Of a stretch of DNA of 64,000 nt, positions 41,401-49,960 are shown in pieces. Made by a program: the position numbers and the translations under genes. Below the pieces are notes generated by a model, which searched no databases, was not told the DNA's origin, and was given only the letters and a program-made list of their open reading frames with translations. The DNA lies in assembly GCF_900182935.1 (NCBI RefSeq), contig NZ_FXUE01000003.1, positions 248,001-312,000 of the forward strand, given 5' to 3'. Each line of letters opens with the position of its first letter. Position 1 is the first letter of the stretch. This DNA is from Fibrobacter sp. UWB10 (GTDB lineage Bacteria; Fibrobacterota; Fibrobacteria; Fibrobacterales; Fibrobacteraceae).

Positions 41401-42906
41401 ATGAAAACCAATCTTTTTGTTAAAACAGGCTTGGTGCTTGCCTTTGGGCTTGCAACCAGTGCTTTCGCTCAGACTGAAAGTTTCTGCAGCACCGCTGCAC
41501 ACTCGGGTCAGTCTGTGAAGGTCTCTTCGAACAAGACCGGTCAAATCGGTGATATCGGTTACGAACTTTGGGACGAAAACGGCTATGGTGGTGATGCAAC
41601 CTTCTATAGCGACGGTTCCATGGAATGTAACATTTCCGGTGCTAAGGACTATCTCTGCCGCGCGGGTCTTTCCCTCGGCAGTAACAAGACTTACGATCAG
41701 CTTGATGGTGACATGATTGCCGAATTCAAGCTCATCAAGAACAATGCACAGAATGTGGGTTATTCCTACATCGGTATTTACGGCTGGATGGAAGGCGTTC
41801 CCGGAACGGCTAGCCAGTTGGTGGAATACTACGTGATTGACAATACCCTCGCCAATGATATGCCGGGTAGCTGGATTGGTAACGAAAGAAAGGGTACTAT
41901 TAATGTTGACGGCGGTACCTATACGGTTTATCGTAACACTCGTACGGGTCCGGCTATTAAGAACTCCGGTAACGTCACGTTCTATCAGTATTTCAGCGTG
42001 CGTACTTCTCCGCGCGATTGCGGTACCATCAATATTTCCGAACACATGAGACAGTGGGAAAAGATGGGCCTGACCATGGGTAAGCTTTACGAAGCCAAGG
42101 TGCTCGGTGAAGCTGGTAACGTGAATGGTGAAGTTCGCAGCGGTCACATGGACTTCCCGCATGCTAGGGTTTATGTGGGTTCCTATGTTCCGCCTGAACC
42201 GCCGAAGCCGATCGAACGCAAGGCGTTTGGTGGTACCCCGGCTTCTATTCCGGGCACCATCGAAGCCGAAAACTTTGACGAAGGTAACCAGGATTCTACT
42301 TACGGTGGCTCTAGTGTTCCGAGCACTGCAGAAGGCATTGATGCATCCTATCGTGGCTCTGATTACAGCAATATCGGTATTGTTTCTAGCGGTACTGGCA
42401 AGGTTCTCGGTTACACGACTGCTGACCAGTGGATGGAATATACTGTGAATGTTGCTGAAGATGGCGAATACGATATCGTGGCTTCTGTTTCGAATGGTTC
42501 CGGTGCTGGCAAGTTGAACCTCGCTATCGATGGCAAGCAGATAGCTTCGCTCTCCTTCACGGGTACAAGCAACGATTGGGATGCCTATGAAGACGCTACC
42601 GGTAAGGCTACGCTCACCAAGGGTCAGCATGTTCTTCGCATCACGATTGCCAACGACAACACCAACGTTGACTACGTGAAGTTCAGCAAGGATGGTGGCG
42701 AACCGCTGGCTATCGCAGCTGACCTCCGTCTGAATGCAGCTGGCAAGACCTATCAGGTATTTGACATGCAGGGTCGCGCTCTCGGCAAGGTTGATGTTGC
42801 CGCCGGTGCTTCCATCGCTGACGCTCTCTTTGCTAAGTTCCAGCAGACCGGTGTCTATATGGTGAAGCAGGGTAGCAAGCTTAATCTGGTGCGTGTAACT
42901 CGCTAA
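41401..42906 (+). CDS. Secreted xylanase: GH11 domain plus CBM6
   Basis: 501 residues from ATG 41401 (ribosome site AAGGAG). Signal peptide ends SAFA-QT. The GH11 domain (about 27-255) is almost the same as domain 1 of xynC: by eye about 25 differences in about 225 residues. Catalytic Glu in QLVEYYVIDN and VLGEAGNV. A Pro/Lys linker (VPPEPPKPIERKAFGG) leads to a CBM6-type module (IPGTIEAENFDEGNQDSTYG ... WMEYTVNVAEDGEYDIVASV), which binds xylan or cellulose chain ends. The C-terminal 50 residues (YQVFDMQGRALGKVDVAAGA, GVYMVKQGSKLNLVRVTR) are the secretion-type module of xynC. Acts on xylan outside the cell. Confidence 0.93.
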   Translation: MKTNLFVKTGLVLAFGLATSAFAQTESFCSTAAHSGQSVKVSSNKTGQIGDIGYELWDENGYGGDATFYSDGSMECNISGAKDYLCRAGLSLGSNKTYDQLDGDMIAEFKLIKNNAQNVGYSYIGIYGWMEGVPGTASQLVEYYVIDNTLANDMPGSWIGNERKGTINVDGGTYTVYRNTRTGPAIKNSGNVTFYQYFSVRTSPRDCGTINISEHMRQWEKMGLTMGKLYEAKVLGEAGNVNGEVRSGHMDFPHARVYVGSYVPPEPPKPIERKAFGGTPASIPGTIEAENFDEGNQDSTYGGSSVPSTAEGIDASYRGSDYSNIGIVSSGTGKVLGYTTADQWMEYTVNVAEDGEYDIVASVSNGSGAGKLNLAIDGKQIASLSFTGTSNDWDAYEDATGKATLTKGQHVLRITIANDNTNVDYVKFSKDGGEPLAIAADLRLNAAGKTYQVFDMQGRALGKVDVAAGASIADALFAKFQQTGVYMVKQGSKLNLVRVTR

Positions 42907-42944
42907 TACTTAACATCCAAATGCTCCTATATTGTGGATGAAAA

Positions 42945-42972
42945 GGCGCCCCGCAAATGCGGGGTGTTTTTC
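42945..42972 (+). terminator. Terminator after the GH11-CBM6 gene
   Basis: CGCCCCGC AAAT GCGGGGTG followed by TTTTTCT; 8-bp stem with one G-U pair. Confidence 0.85.
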
Positions 42973-42998
42973 TATATTAGCGCAAAGAGGTATAAATC

Positions 42999-43913
42999 AT
43001 GAAATTCTTTGTGACAGGTGTTGGTGGCCAGCTGGGTCACGATGTAATGAATGAACTTGCAAAGCGTGGGCACACGGGTGTGGGCTCCGATATGGCGCCT
43101 GCCTACAGCGGTGTCGCCGACGGTTCTGCTGTTACGACCATGCCTTACGTGCAGCTCGACATTACGGACTCTGTCGCCGTCGACAAGGCTCTTTCTGAAA
43201 TCAAGCCCGATGCCGTGATTCACTGTGCCGCATGGACTGCTGTCGACATGGCCGAAGACGATGCCAACGTGGCGAAGGTCCGCGCGGTAAATGCCGGCGG
43301 TACGCAGAACATTGCCGATGCCTGCAAACGCCTCGGTTGCAAGATGACTTACATCAGCACCGACTACGTGTTCAACGGTCAGGGCACGGAGCCCTGGCAG
43401 CCCGATTGCAAGGATTACAAGCCTCTCAACGTTTACGGCCAGACCAAGCTCGAAGGCGAACTCGCTGTCGCCAATACGCTTTCCAAGTATTTCATCGTGC
43501 GAATCGCCTGGGTGTTCGGCCTGAACGGCAAGAATTTTATCAAGACCATGCTGAACGTGGGCAAGACTCACGATACCGTGCGCGTGGTGAATGACCAGAT
43601 CGGTACGCCCACCTACACGTTGGACCTTTCGCGCCTGCTCATCGACATGAACGAAACCGAAAAGTACGGCTACTATCACGCCACCAACGAAGGCGGATTC
43701 ATCAGCTGGTACGACTTTACCTGCGAAATCTACAAGCAGGCCGGCCTTTCTACCAAGGTGCTGCCGGTAACCACAGCTGAATATGGTCTGAGCAAGGCCG
43801 CGCGCCCCTTCAACAGCCGCCTCGACAAGAGCAAACTCGTTGCAAACGGCTTCAAGCCGCTCCCGACTTGGCAAGACGCCCTCGCTCGTTACCTCAAGGA
43901 AATCGGAGGCTAA
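42999..43913 (+). CDS. rfbD: dTDP-4-dehydrorhamnose reductase
   Basis: 304 residues. Last step of dTDP-L-rhamnose synthesis: NADPH-dependent reduction at C4. A short-chain dehydrogenase/reductase with the nucleotide motif MKFFVTGVGGQLGHDVMNEL, the strand VIHCAAWTAVDMAEDD that is typical of RmlD, STDYVFNGQG with the catalytic Thr, and the catalytic YGQTK (Tyr and Lys). The C-terminal substrate region includes NDQIGTPTYTLDLSRLL and ATNEGGFISWYDFTCEIYKQ. Other rml genes are not in the window. It is followed at once by the zinc-ribbon microprotein gene. Confidence 0.93.
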   Translation: MKFFVTGVGGQLGHDVMNELAKRGHTGVGSDMAPAYSGVADGSAVTTMPYVQLDITDSVAVDKALSEIKPDAVIHCAAWTAVDMAEDDANVAKVRAVNAGGTQNIADACKRLGCKMTYISTDYVFNGQGTEPWQPDCKDYKPLNVYGQTKLEGELAVANTLSKYFIVRIAWVFGLNGKNFIKTMLNVGKTHDTVRVVNDQIGTPTYTLDLSRLLIDMNETEKYGYYHATNEGGFISWYDFTCEIYKQAGLSTKVLPVTTAEYGLSKAARPFNSRLDKSKLVANGFKPLPTWQDALARYLKEIGG

Positions 43914-43915
43914 CG

Positions 43916-44056
43916 ATGGAAGAAAAGAAAACTTACCGCGAAGTCATGCCGGGCGAGCTCCCGTGCGAAGTGCCGGAATGTGACGGCGTGATGGTCGTTG
44001 ACCCCGATAACAGCTACAAGCTGACCTGCGACAAGTGCGGACATATTAAGGAATGA
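43916..44056 (+). CDS. 46-residue zinc-ribbon microprotein
   Basis: Sequence begins MEEKKTYREVMPGELPCEVP. Four cysteines (CEVPEC and CDKC, at about 17, 22, 38 and 41) form a rubredoxin/zinc-ribbon-like knuckle. It starts 2 nt after the rfbD stop, and its stop overlaps the hrpA start (ATGA), so expression is coupled to both. Role unknown; a small partner of the helicase or an RNA-binding ribbon is possible. The ORF is short, but strong coupling and an ordered Cys pattern support it. Confidence 0.72.
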   Translation: MEEKKTYREVMPGELPCEVPECDGVMVVDPDNSYKLTCDKCGHIKE

Positions 44057-47000
44057 GTCTAAAAATCGACTACCCAGAGCTTCCCGTCGTTGAACATCGG
44101 GAAGAATTTTTTGAGATGCTCGAAAAGCATCAGGTGGTGATTGTTAAGGCAGACACCGGTTCTGGAAAGTCGACGCAGCTCCCGAAATTTTTGTTAGAGT
44201 GGTTCGCAAACTCGAGTGAGAAAACGCAATCATTCAAAATTGGCGTCACGGAGCCGAGGCGCTTGGCTGCAATCTCGATTGCGGACCGCTTGCGTGAAGA
44301 ACTGAAAGACGAAACGCTTGTGAGTACCAAGATTCGTTTCTGGGAACAAGGCCAGAGCGATGCTCCCATCAAGGTCATGACCGATGGTATCTTGCTGCAG
44401 GAATTCCGCCGCGACAGACTCTTTCACCAGTATTCGGCGGTCGTGATTGACGAAGCGCATGAACGCTCGCTGAATATCGACATCTTGCTTGGCATTTTCA
44501 AGACGGTTTTGCAGGCCCGCCCTGAATTCAAACTGATTGTGGCCTCGGCAACGCTCGATGCCAAGCTTTTCGAAGAATTTTACGACAACAGTTGCGTGCT
44601 CGAAGCCGAGGGCCGCATGTACCCGGTCGACATCGAGTATTATTTTGATGCCGACGGCGGTGTGCTCGGTCGCGATATTTCGGGCAAGGGTGATTCGGGC
44701 CTGATTGAAGAAGCCCGCGACGCGATTTTGGATTTGGAATCTCGCCATCGCGACCATTTGCTGTGCTTCTTGCCGACCGAACGCGACATTCAAGATTTAG
44801 CGGGGGAGCTTGCGCACGAACTGGATAGCGCAACTTTCGACGTGCTCCCGCTTTTCGGACGCATGAGTCCCGAAGAACAGCGCCGCATTTTCAAGAATTC
44901 GGGCAAGACTCGTGTAGTGCTTGCCACAAACATTGCTGAAACTTCACTCACGATTCCGGGAATTGCCTACGTGGTCGATACGGGCATGGCCCGCATCTCG
45001 CGATACAATGCGCAGTCGAGAATCCAGGGGCTCCCGGTCGAAGAAATTTCGAAGGCGAGTGCCCGGCAGCGCACAGGGCGCGCGGGGCGCGTAAAGCCTG
45101 GCGTATGTATTCGACTTTATTCGCCGGAGAATTTCGAGAAGCGAGACGAGTTTACGGAGCCGGAAATCCGGCGCAGTAATCTCGCGAATGTCGTTTTGCA
45201 ATTGCGCAGCCTCGGGCTGGAACTGGAAAATTTCCCGTTCCTGCAATCGCCGCCGCATTCGGCATTCCGCGGCGCGTACAAGACGCTTTTTGAACTCGGC
45301 GCGTTGACTGCGGACAATTCCAGCGGTCATGTGACTAAGCTTGGCCGCGAAATGACGCGGCTCCCGATGGACGTTTCGCTTTCGGCTGTACTTTTGCGGG
45401 CCCGAGAATCCGGCGTTTTGCAGCCGGCGCTCATCGTCTGCTCGGCCCTTAGCATTCAGGACCCGCGCGTTGTCCCCGGCGAAGAGCCGGAACGTACCCG
45501 AATCCGCCAGCTGCACCGCAAATTTGCGGGTCACAAAAGCGATTTTCTGACTTTTGTAAGCATGTGGAATGCCTTCTGCGCCGAATGGGATGGCAAATCT
45601 TGGAACAAGCTTCGCAAATTCTGCGACAAGTTCAGCATGCATTTCTTGCGTTGTCGCGAATGGATTGATTTGTATGACCAGTTCAGCCGCATTCTCGAAG
45701 TCAAGTTCGACAAGCGTGAATGCCCGCTCGACAGTTTCCATGCCGACAACTTGCACATTGCCCTTCTTTCCGGATTCCTTGGGGGCGTTGCTCGTCGCGA
45801 TATCGAAAACGGTTGCTACCGCCTAGTGAGCGGGCGCGAAACCCATGTGTTCCCGGGCAGTGACCTTTACGGCAAGAGTGTGGAATGGCTCTTTAGTGCC
45901 GAAGTTCGCGAAACGAGCCGCATCTTCTTGAACAAGGGTGCCGAAATCAAGCCCGAATGGATTATGCAGGTGGCAGAACCGTTCTGCACACGCCGCTGGT
46001 TCATGCCGACCTGGAATCAGGAACGCGGATTTGTGGAAGCGGTCGAAGAAGTAAGCTTCAGGGGCCTTGTGATCAGTCGCGGGCACCGAGTGGATTACGC
46101 TCGCGTGAATCCGGACGAATGTGCCGAAATCTTTTGGCGCGAGGCTGTGGTGCTCGGGCAAATGGCACGCCCGTTTGCCTTCATGACCCACAACGAGCGC
46201 GTGGTCGAAGACTTGCACGGGCTCGAGGCTCGCAAACGCCAATTCGGGTTGGCCCCCAGCGAAGACGCCCTGGTCGATTACTACGTGCGCATTGCCCCGC
46301 GGGTCAATTCCATCAAAACGCTTAAGGACTACATTCGCGAACATACTGACCAGTTCCTGAAATTCGACGCCAAATTCTGGCTGGACCAGAACGAAACAGG
46401 TGTCAGCTACACAGATTCGGGTTTCAGCAATCGCGCCTTCGATGCCTTGGCGAAGGGTGACAAGAAAAAGGGCCCCAAGCCGCAGGAACCGCAGCTCGGC
46501 GGTTCCCTTGAACAGTTCCGAATCGAATGTCTCGACGGTTCTAGTCGCATGGTCGTGGGCGAGATGGTCTTTGATGCGACCAAGGAATATGACGGCATTA
46601 CGCTGGACCTGCCTTATGACTTGATTCCGCAGCTGACGCCTGCGAAACTGGCGCTTTCCATTCACCAATGGCGCGAATGGATGATTGAATCCATCGTGCG
46701 CGAAATGCCCAAGGCCGCTAAAAAGCAACTCGAAAATCGCCGGACTTTCATTGACGATGCTTTCTGTGACCGCCTGAAGGCGGCTCCGCACAAGTCGCCC
46801 ATGGTCTCGCTGTACGAAGTCTTTGCCGGAATCAAGCAACTCGATTGCGACATTCCGACCGTGACGCCCGAAAAGGAAAATCACCTGCGCTTGCATGCCA
46901 AGATTTTCAAGACTGGCTTCCCGGAGAAATTTGCCTGCGAGATTAATCCGGAATGGGGGAGTTTCAATTTGTTTGCTGCGGTCCGCCCGATTGTGGTGAC

Positions 47001-47976
47001 CTTCGGCATCGATTTTGCGCTGGGCGACATGCGCTTTGGCTGGCGTCTCGGCGAATCGGCCCTCATGACTCCGGCAGAATCCGCCTTCTGGCAGAACTTC
47101 CGCAAGCGGGTGGAAGGTCGCGCAAATTCCTCGGTCGACGCAACCGCGTCCGAAGCCGCCGCGCAGGCCCTCATTACCGACCGCCTGAATCTGCTCGAAA
47201 CCGGCGGACTCTATTCCGACGGATTCAAGACGGCCCTGAAGGCCTGGGTGCTCAAGTCGCTTGCCGCCGACAACCTGGATGCTAACCGTTGTGTGCGCTT
47301 TACCGGCCTGGAATTTTCCCGCGGCAAGAAAATCAACGATTTCAAGAATCTCGCTGCGACCTCGCGCAGCGAAGATGACGAGGTGCGCCTCGCCCTAGTG
47401 CGTGCGACTTACGAGTCGGCCCTGCTCGGCGCCGAATCCTTCGTTGCCTATTGGGACATTCTTCGCGAATTCTCGGTCGCCATGCGCCAAGGTGGCGACC
47501 ACGCCCGCGACGCCATCGCCGCTTTGACCGCGAGCCACAAGTTTATCGCCAAAATCATCGCGCTTTATTCGCCCGATAGCCCAGAAAACACGCTTTTCGA
47601 GCGAATTTCCGCCCTCGCCGGCGCGCTCGCCTCCCAAATCAGCGCTCCTGACGGCCAGAACAGCCGTACTTCCGTCGTCACGCCTCAGTCTGCGGACCGC
47701 CCAGACCTTTCGGTCAAGTCCCTCCGCGAAAAGTTCCGGCCCTTCCTCAAGGCTCGCTTCATGAAGGACCACGAGCTCAAAAACGCTCGCGACCTGCTTT
47801 CGAAAATGGAACGCCTCTCGCAAGACGACCCCGAGTATCCGGAACTCTACCTGCAGGCCAGCGCCTTGCTCGAAAGTTTTGAAGTGCTCAAGTTTAAGCG
47901 CAAGGGCGACGATTCTGAAGAAGTAATCGAAGTCGATGCCCTCGCGAAACTCAAGGGCCGCTTCGGACGACTCTAG
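44053..47976 (+). CDS. hrpA: ATP-dependent RNA helicase HrpA (DEAH box)
   Basis: 1307 residues, close to the size of Escherichia coli HrpA. Motif I KADTGSGKSTQLP (residues 32-44), Ia VTEPRRLAAISIADRL, II AVVIDEAHERSLN (DEAH, about 133), III IVASATLD, VI ARQRTGRAGRVKPG. HA2/OB-fold regions follow (LPMDVSLSAVLLRARESG, then ALSIQDPR), then a long C-terminal region typical of bacterial HrpA. HrpA acts on ribosomal and messenger RNA, including stalled or colliding ribosomes. The start overlaps the zinc-ribbon gene by 4 nt. Confidence 0.95.
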   Translation: MSLKIDYPELPVVEHREEFFEMLEKHQVVIVKADTGSGKSTQLPKFLLEWFANSSEKTQSFKIGVTEPRRLAAISIADRLREELKDETLVSTKIRFWEQGQSDAPIKVMTDGILLQEFRRDRLFHQYSAVVIDEAHERSLNIDILLGIFKTVLQARPEFKLIVASATLDAKLFEEFYDNSCVLEAEGRMYPVDIEYYFDADGGVLGRDISGKGDSGLIEEARDAILDLESRHRDHLLCFLPTERDIQDLAGELAHELDSATFDVLPLFGRMSPEEQRRIFKNSGKTRVVLATNIAETSLTIPGIAYVVDTGMARISRYNAQSRIQGLPVEEISKASARQRTGRAGRVKPGVCIRLYSPENFEKRDEFTEPEIRRSNLANVVLQLRSLGLELENFPFLQSPPHSAFRGAYKTLFELGALTADNSSGHVTKLGREMTRLPMDVSLSAVLLRARESGVLQPALIVCSALSIQDPRVVPGEEPERTRIRQLHRKFAGHKSDFLTFVSMWNAFCAEWDGKSWNKLRKFCDKFSMHFLRCREWIDLYDQFSRILEVKFDKRECPLDSFHADNLHIALLSGFLGGVARRDIENGCYRLVSGRETHVFPGSDLYGKSVEWLFSAEVRETSRIFLNKGAEIKPEWIMQVAEPFCTRRWFMPTWNQERGFVEAVEEVSFRGLVISRGHRVDYARVNPDECAEIFWREAVVLGQMARPFAFMTHNERVVEDLHGLEARKRQFGLAPSEDALVDYYVRIAPRVNSIKTLKDYIREHTDQFLKFDAKFWLDQNETGVSYTDSGFSNRAFDALAKGDKKKGPKPQEPQLGGSLEQFRIECLDGSSRMVVGEMVFDATKEYDGITLDLPYDLIPQLTPAKLALSIHQWREWMIESIVREMPKAAKKQLENRRTFIDDAFCDRLKAAPHKSPMVSLYEVFAGIKQLDCDIPTVTPEKENHLRLHAKIFKTGFPEKFACEINPEWGSFNLFAAVRPIVVTFGIDFALGDMRFGWRLGESALMTPAESAFWQNFRKRVEGRANSSVDATASEAAAQALITDRLNLLETGGLYSDGFKTALKAWVLKSLAADNLDANRCVRFTGLEFSRGKKINDFKNLAATSRSEDDEVRLALVRATYESALLGAESFVAYWDILREFSVAMRQGGDHARDAIAALTASHKFIAKIIALYSPDSPENTLFERISALAGALASQISAPDGQNSRTSVVTPQSADRPDLSVKSLREKFRPFLKARFMKDHELKNARDLLSKMERLSQDDPEYPELYLQASALLESFEVLKFKRKGDDSEEVIEVDALAKLKGRFGRL

Positions 47977-48029
47977 TTCCCGCGACTCCCGTGCCCGATA
48001 TTTATATTTTAAGCAAAAAGAGGTCCCCG

Positions 48030-48794
48030 ATGCAAATTTCCGAATTCTCGACATGGCTAGACAACCTGCTTGAACCCAAGCTCTTCAAGGATTATTGCGT
48101 CGACGGACTTTGCGTCGAAGCTTCCGACAAGGTCTGCCGAATCGTTACGGGGGTCTCTTTCCGCGACCGCTTGATCGATGCTGCCATCGAAAACAAGGCC
48201 GACTGCATTATCGTCCACCACCCGAATGGCTTTTGGAAGGGCGAAAATTGCAGGCTCGTGGGCAAGTTTGGCGAGCGCATGCGCCGCCTGATGCAGAACG
48301 GAATCTCGCTTTACGGCTTCCACCTGCCGCTTGACGGCCACATGGAAGTGGGGAATAACATCTTGATAGCCAACGCTTTCGGGCTCCAAAATGTGGAAGG
48401 GTTCCTGTGGGAAGGTGAACGCACCATCGGAGTCGTGGGCGAGTTTACCGAACCTGTTTCTAGCCAATCTTTCGTGGACCAGGCGAAAACGGTGTTTGAA
48501 CATGGGGTGCAGCATGCCCTGATGTACGGAAAGTCTTCTATTAAGAAGGTGGCCGTTTGCAGTGGTTCGGCAGGTGCTCCTGCCATCGAAGAAGCAATCG
48601 CCCTCGGTTGCGACGCTTTCGTGACCGGCGAAATCAAGGAAGCCGTTCCTATCGCTTGCGAAGAACTCGGCTTTAACCTGCTCAGTTGCGGTCACCACCG
48701 TACCGAAATTTTCGGTGTTCGGGCCCTCGCCGCCAAAATTCAGGCCGAACTGGGTATCCCGGCCAAGTTCATCGATATCGATAACGAAGTGTAA
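48030..48794 (+). CDS. Nif3-like dinuclear metal-centre protein
   Basis: 254 residues from ATG 48030 (ribosome site AAAAGAGG); a longer frame exists but lacks a better signal. Nif3/YbgI family (DUF34/NIF3): DCIIVHHPNGFWKGENCRLV with a His-His metal pair and GISLYGFHLPLDGHMEVGN with a third cluster. VCSGSAGAPAIEEAIALG is the C-terminal half, and LLSCGHHRTEIFGVRALAAK supplies the last ligands. Often named GTP cyclohydrolase 1 type 2, but that function is doubtful. Forms hexameric toroids; biological role unsettled. Confidence 0.9.
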   Translation: MQISEFSTWLDNLLEPKLFKDYCVDGLCVEASDKVCRIVTGVSFRDRLIDAAIENKADCIIVHHPNGFWKGENCRLVGKFGERMRRLMQNGISLYGFHLPLDGHMEVGNNILIANAFGLQNVEGFLWEGERTIGVVGEFTEPVSSQSFVDQAKTVFEHGVQHALMYGKSSIKKVAVCSGSAGAPAIEEAIALGCDAFVTGEIKEAVPIACEELGFNLLSCGHHRTEIFGVRALAAKIQAELGIPAKFIDIDNEV

Positions 48795-48851
48795 AAAACG
48801 CCGTTTTTACAACTTTCGTAAAATTACTTTTTTGTTCCGTTTTTAACGGAT

Positions 48852-48878
48852 TTTTGGCGATTTTAGCCCAAAAATGGC
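48852..48878. repeat. Short motif shared with 802-829
   Basis: TTTTTGGCGATTTTAGCCCA AAAATGGCG, close to the string upstream of purF. It lies in the 169-nt gap 48795-48963 between the Nif3-like and M23 genes, together with a TAAAAAACGCCGTTTTTAC inverted stretch directly after the Nif3-like stop that may terminate it. Confidence 0.25.
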
Positions 48879-48963
48879 GTTTTTGGCATGAAAAGGCCGT
48901 TGAGTGTGCCACATCACACTATTTTACATTGCCACGAAAGACCTTTTTACTATCTTTTCGCCC

Positions 48964-49884
48964 GTGAATTTATACAAGACAACCATACACTTCCAGAACT
49001 CCTCGAAGTCGATGACCGTGCACATGCCGGTGTTCTTGTTCAAGGCATGGCCTGTGCTTCGTGTCTTCGTTGTGATTGGTGTATTGTTGTTTATCGTCCA
49101 GATGGTCTCGACCACGATTTACGATGGCGTCCTGAACCACCAGTTGAACGAACGCCAGAAGCTCGACAAGGAAATGTCCCAGATTCAGGGGACCCTCGAC
49201 TACCTGTCGAACACCACGGCTTCTTTCTTCTCCGACGAAAACCGCCTTTACGCAAGCTTTGGACTGCCGACCCAGGACAAGGGTTCCCGCGAACTCGGTA
49301 CCGGAGGTTCTGTAAGCCCGAACTCCCTTTTGCTTCGCAAGACATCTCCGGTTTACGAACGCATGTCCATTTTGAATGAAACTGCCGAACGTATCCAGGG
49401 CAAGCTTGCGAACAACGACTCGTCTTTCCGTACTCTGAACAAGTTCATGGACCAGAAGCATTACATGTGGCGCTTCATTCCGTCCATTTCTCCGACTAAC
49501 GGTCGCTACGCTTCCGCTTTCGGCCCCCGTATCCATCCGGTGACGGGTGAAGTCGGCAAGATGCACCAGGGTGTGGATATTGCAAACGAACGCTGGACCC
49601 CGATTTACGCCCCTGCCGATGGCGTGGTGGAAGTTGCCCAGCTGAGTTCGACCTTCGGTAACTTTGTCACGATTGACCACGGAAACGGCATTAAGACACG
49701 CTACGGTCACATGCAGCTGTCTATTGTGCAGCCGGATCAGTATGTGCATCGTTACCAGGTGATTGGTTATATGGGTAACACCGGCCGCTCTGTGGGTCCG
49801 CACCTCCATTACGAGGTCTGGGTTCATAATAGCCCTGTTAACCCGCTTGCCTATATGTTGCCCAACGAATATACCGTTGACTAA
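48964..49884 (+). CDS. M23-family peptidoglycan metallopeptidase, membrane anchored
   Basis: 306 residues from GTG 48964; ATG 49012 is an alternative start, neither with a strong ribosome site. One membrane helix (about residues 30-52, VFVVIGVLLFIVQMVS) is followed by a coiled-coil-like segment (LNERQKLDKEMSQIQGTLDY). The C-terminal LytM/M23 domain runs from SAFGPRIHPVTGEVGKMHQG, with zinc ligands in MHQGVDIAN (His, Asp) and GPHLHYEV (HxH). KTRYGHMQL supplies another His. All catalytic ligands are present, unlike degenerate EnvC-type proteins. Cleaves cross-links in the wall and probably helps growth or division. Confidence 0.9.
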   Translation: MNLYKTTIHFQNSSKSMTVHMPVFLFKAWPVLRVFVVIGVLLFIVQMVSTTIYDGVLNHQLNERQKLDKEMSQIQGTLDYLSNTTASFFSDENRLYASFGLPTQDKGSRELGTGGSVSPNSLLLRKTSPVYERMSILNETAERIQGKLANNDSSFRTLNKFMDQKHYMWRFIPSISPTNGRYASAFGPRIHPVTGEVGKMHQGVDIANERWTPIYAPADGVVEVAQLSSTFGNFVTIDHGNGIKTRYGHMQLSIVQPDQYVHRYQVIGYMGNTGRSVGPHLHYEVWVHNSPVNPLAYMLPNEYTVD

Positions 49885-49902
49885 CGGTGTCTGGGTAACG
49901 CC

Positions 49903-49957
49903 CTGCTCCTAAAATATGGCGCCGCTTGTCGGCTAAGAGCAGTAACCCCTTAGGGGT
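49903..49957 (+). other. Hairpins overlapping the ribosome-binding site of the lamin-tail gene
   Basis: CTGCTC (49903-49908) pairs with GAGCAG (49937-49942), and within it GCCG CTTGT CGGC forms an inner stem. Next, CCCC TTA GGGG (49946-49956) places the G-rich ribosome site directly before the ATG at 49961 inside a stem. This could limit translation of the operon. No known riboswitch class matches. Confidence 0.35.
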
Positions 49958-49960
49958 CCC

